DNA of 6,781 bases from Clostridiales bacterium (GTDB taxonomy: Bacteria; Bacillota; Clostridia; Oscillospirales; CAG-272). Below the pieces are notes generated by a model that was given only the letters and a program-made list of their open reading frames with translations, did not search any database and was not told the DNA's origin. The stretch's first letter is position 1. The number at the start of each line of letters is the position of its first letter. Positions 5,819-6,781 of the stretch are shown here, piece after piece. The stretch lies in contig DXYE01000135.1 of NCBI GenBank assembly GCA_019415985.1, forward strand, positions 1-6,781. The letters run 5' to 3'. The translations under genes and the position numbers were made by a program.

Positions 5819-6781
5819 ATGAAACAGAAATATATGGTACGGCAGGTGCAGGAAGCCCTGCAAGACCAACTCCGCATTGGAGAAAACCGACACAAAGCAA
5901 AACAGGCGGAAGCTACCCATGCCCCCGCCGGTATCTTCTCCTACCGCACGTTTGAAACCTATATGAAACAAGGCCGCGTTTTGCCAACTGGGCAAAGGCA
6001 CAATACAAATGCCGGACGCTGGTGGCCGCCCGGCCATATGTGGAAACCTATCTGCAAAACGGGATTGACCGGGGGCCGTCTCCTTATATCCTGTCTACCC
6101 AACGAGCCGCATTGTGTAAGCTCTGCGGCTGCAAGGCAGGCGATTTGGCAATTCAGCTTCCCAAGCGGTGTCGGGAAGATATTCAGCGAAGCCGAAAGGA
6201 AGCCGCCCGCGACTATGGCTTTTCCAAAGAAAACAATGCGGATATTCTCGCCTTTGCCCGTGCCACCGGCCTGCGCCGCCACGAACTGGCGGCGGCAAAA
6301 CTGGAGTAAATCCGTTAAAACACAGACGGAAGCGTGACGATCTGTAGAGTGAAGGACAGGGCGGCAAGGTGTGAGATATTGATGTGTTGCCGGAAAAGGA
6401 AGCCGTTGTACTGAAATTCGCGGGAGATCCCATGGGAAAGGCTGTATTTGCTTCTGTCCCTTCCCACATGGACGTATACGGCTGGCGGAGAGAGTACGCC
6501 AACGCCATGTATTATACCTATCAGGAAAAGCTGCGGAAAACAGAAGACTGGGATTTTCGCAACCTGCCGCCCATATGGGAATTAAGTCCGGTGCGAAACC
6601 CGGACGGAAGCGATCTCAAATATCCAGACAGGAGACGTTTCAAAGAATGGCAGCTTGTACCTGTCTATTATCGGTGCAAGAACGATCGGAAAGGGGTATC
6701 TATGACAAAAGGGTCATGATGTATGTCGGCCAACAACTGGGGCATATCCGCATTTCTGTCATTGCCGGGCATTATCTGAAT
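5819..6781 (+). pseudogene. Decayed tyrosine-recombinase integrase of a mobile element (3' end outside window)
   Basis: An intact relative would cut and rejoin DNA to integrate and excise a mobile element. The start is ATG 5819, with GAGAGGTG at 5807-5814. The N-terminal part (MKQKYMVRQVQEALQDQL, then 'FSYRTFETYMKQ') shifts frame near 5972. It continues as the core-binding domain (FANWAKAQYKCRTL, 'PYVETYLQNGIDRG', 'LPKRCREDIQRSRKEAARDYGFSKEN') up to the catalytic box I, ATGLRRHEL, whose Arg is encoded at 6274. TAA stops follow at 6307 and 6316. Homology then shifts to a third frame near 6350, with a TGA at 6372, and continues as DIDVLPEKEAVVLKFAG and 'YGWRREYANAMY'. The expected HxxR has Tyr in place of His (6477), with Arg at 6486. 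A last shift near 6670-6695 leads back to the first frame, with QQLGHIRISVIAGHYL carrying the LGH box and the probable nucleophile Tyr at 6773. The span of 321 codons is close to full length for such integrases. With at least three frameshifts and three stops, it cannot make an active enzyme. Confidence 0.88.

Overview
The window looks like chromosomal DNA from a Gram-positive anaerobe of the class Clostridia (Oscillospiraceae or Lachnospiraceae type, such as gut Firmicutes). This is an inference. It rests on AGGAGG-type ribosome binding sites, moderate GC with AT-rich intergenic DNA, a lysine-rich N-terminal membrane anchor, DUF5050-like repeats, and an integrase relative of a type common in mobile elements of these bacteria. 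No rRNA, tRNA or CRISPR array was seen.

Region 1 (1-4958) is a two-gene operon on the + strand. A plausible promoter (TATAAT at 159-164) and a short leader with two small hairpins precede a 955-residue protein that is anchored at its N-terminus and otherwise exported. That protein has an Ada-like Cys/His zinc-binding site in its middle, a long beta-strand-rich section, and C-terminal DUF5050-like (propeller-type) repeats. Fifteen bases downstream, with its own ribosome binding site, is a 615-residue type I membrane protein: cleavable signal peptide, large exported domain, one C-terminal membrane helix, and a charged, mostly acidic cytoplasmic tail. Neither gene can be given a specific function. 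Their spacing and matching topology suggest that they act together at the cell surface.

Region 2 (4959-5214) is a noncoding spacer ending in a strong hairpin terminator (5181-5214) that is symmetric enough to work on both strands.

Region 3 (5215-5818) has no convincing intact gene. It holds a ribosome-binding-site-like sequence followed by a 17-codon reading frame, a possible pseudoknotted RNA fold (5506-5585), and a perfect 15-bp inverted repeat with a 5-base loop (5667-5701). It appears to be the upstream part of a decayed mobile element.

Region 4 (5819-6781, continuing past the window) is a tyrosine-recombinase integrase pseudogene. Its protein homology passes through three reading frames, with at least three frameshifts and three stop codons, and one catalytic-box residue looks substituted. 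The simplest reading is an intact surface-protein operon next to the remains of an integrated element. The most original leads are the architecture of the surface-protein pair and the structured segment ahead of the dead integrase.
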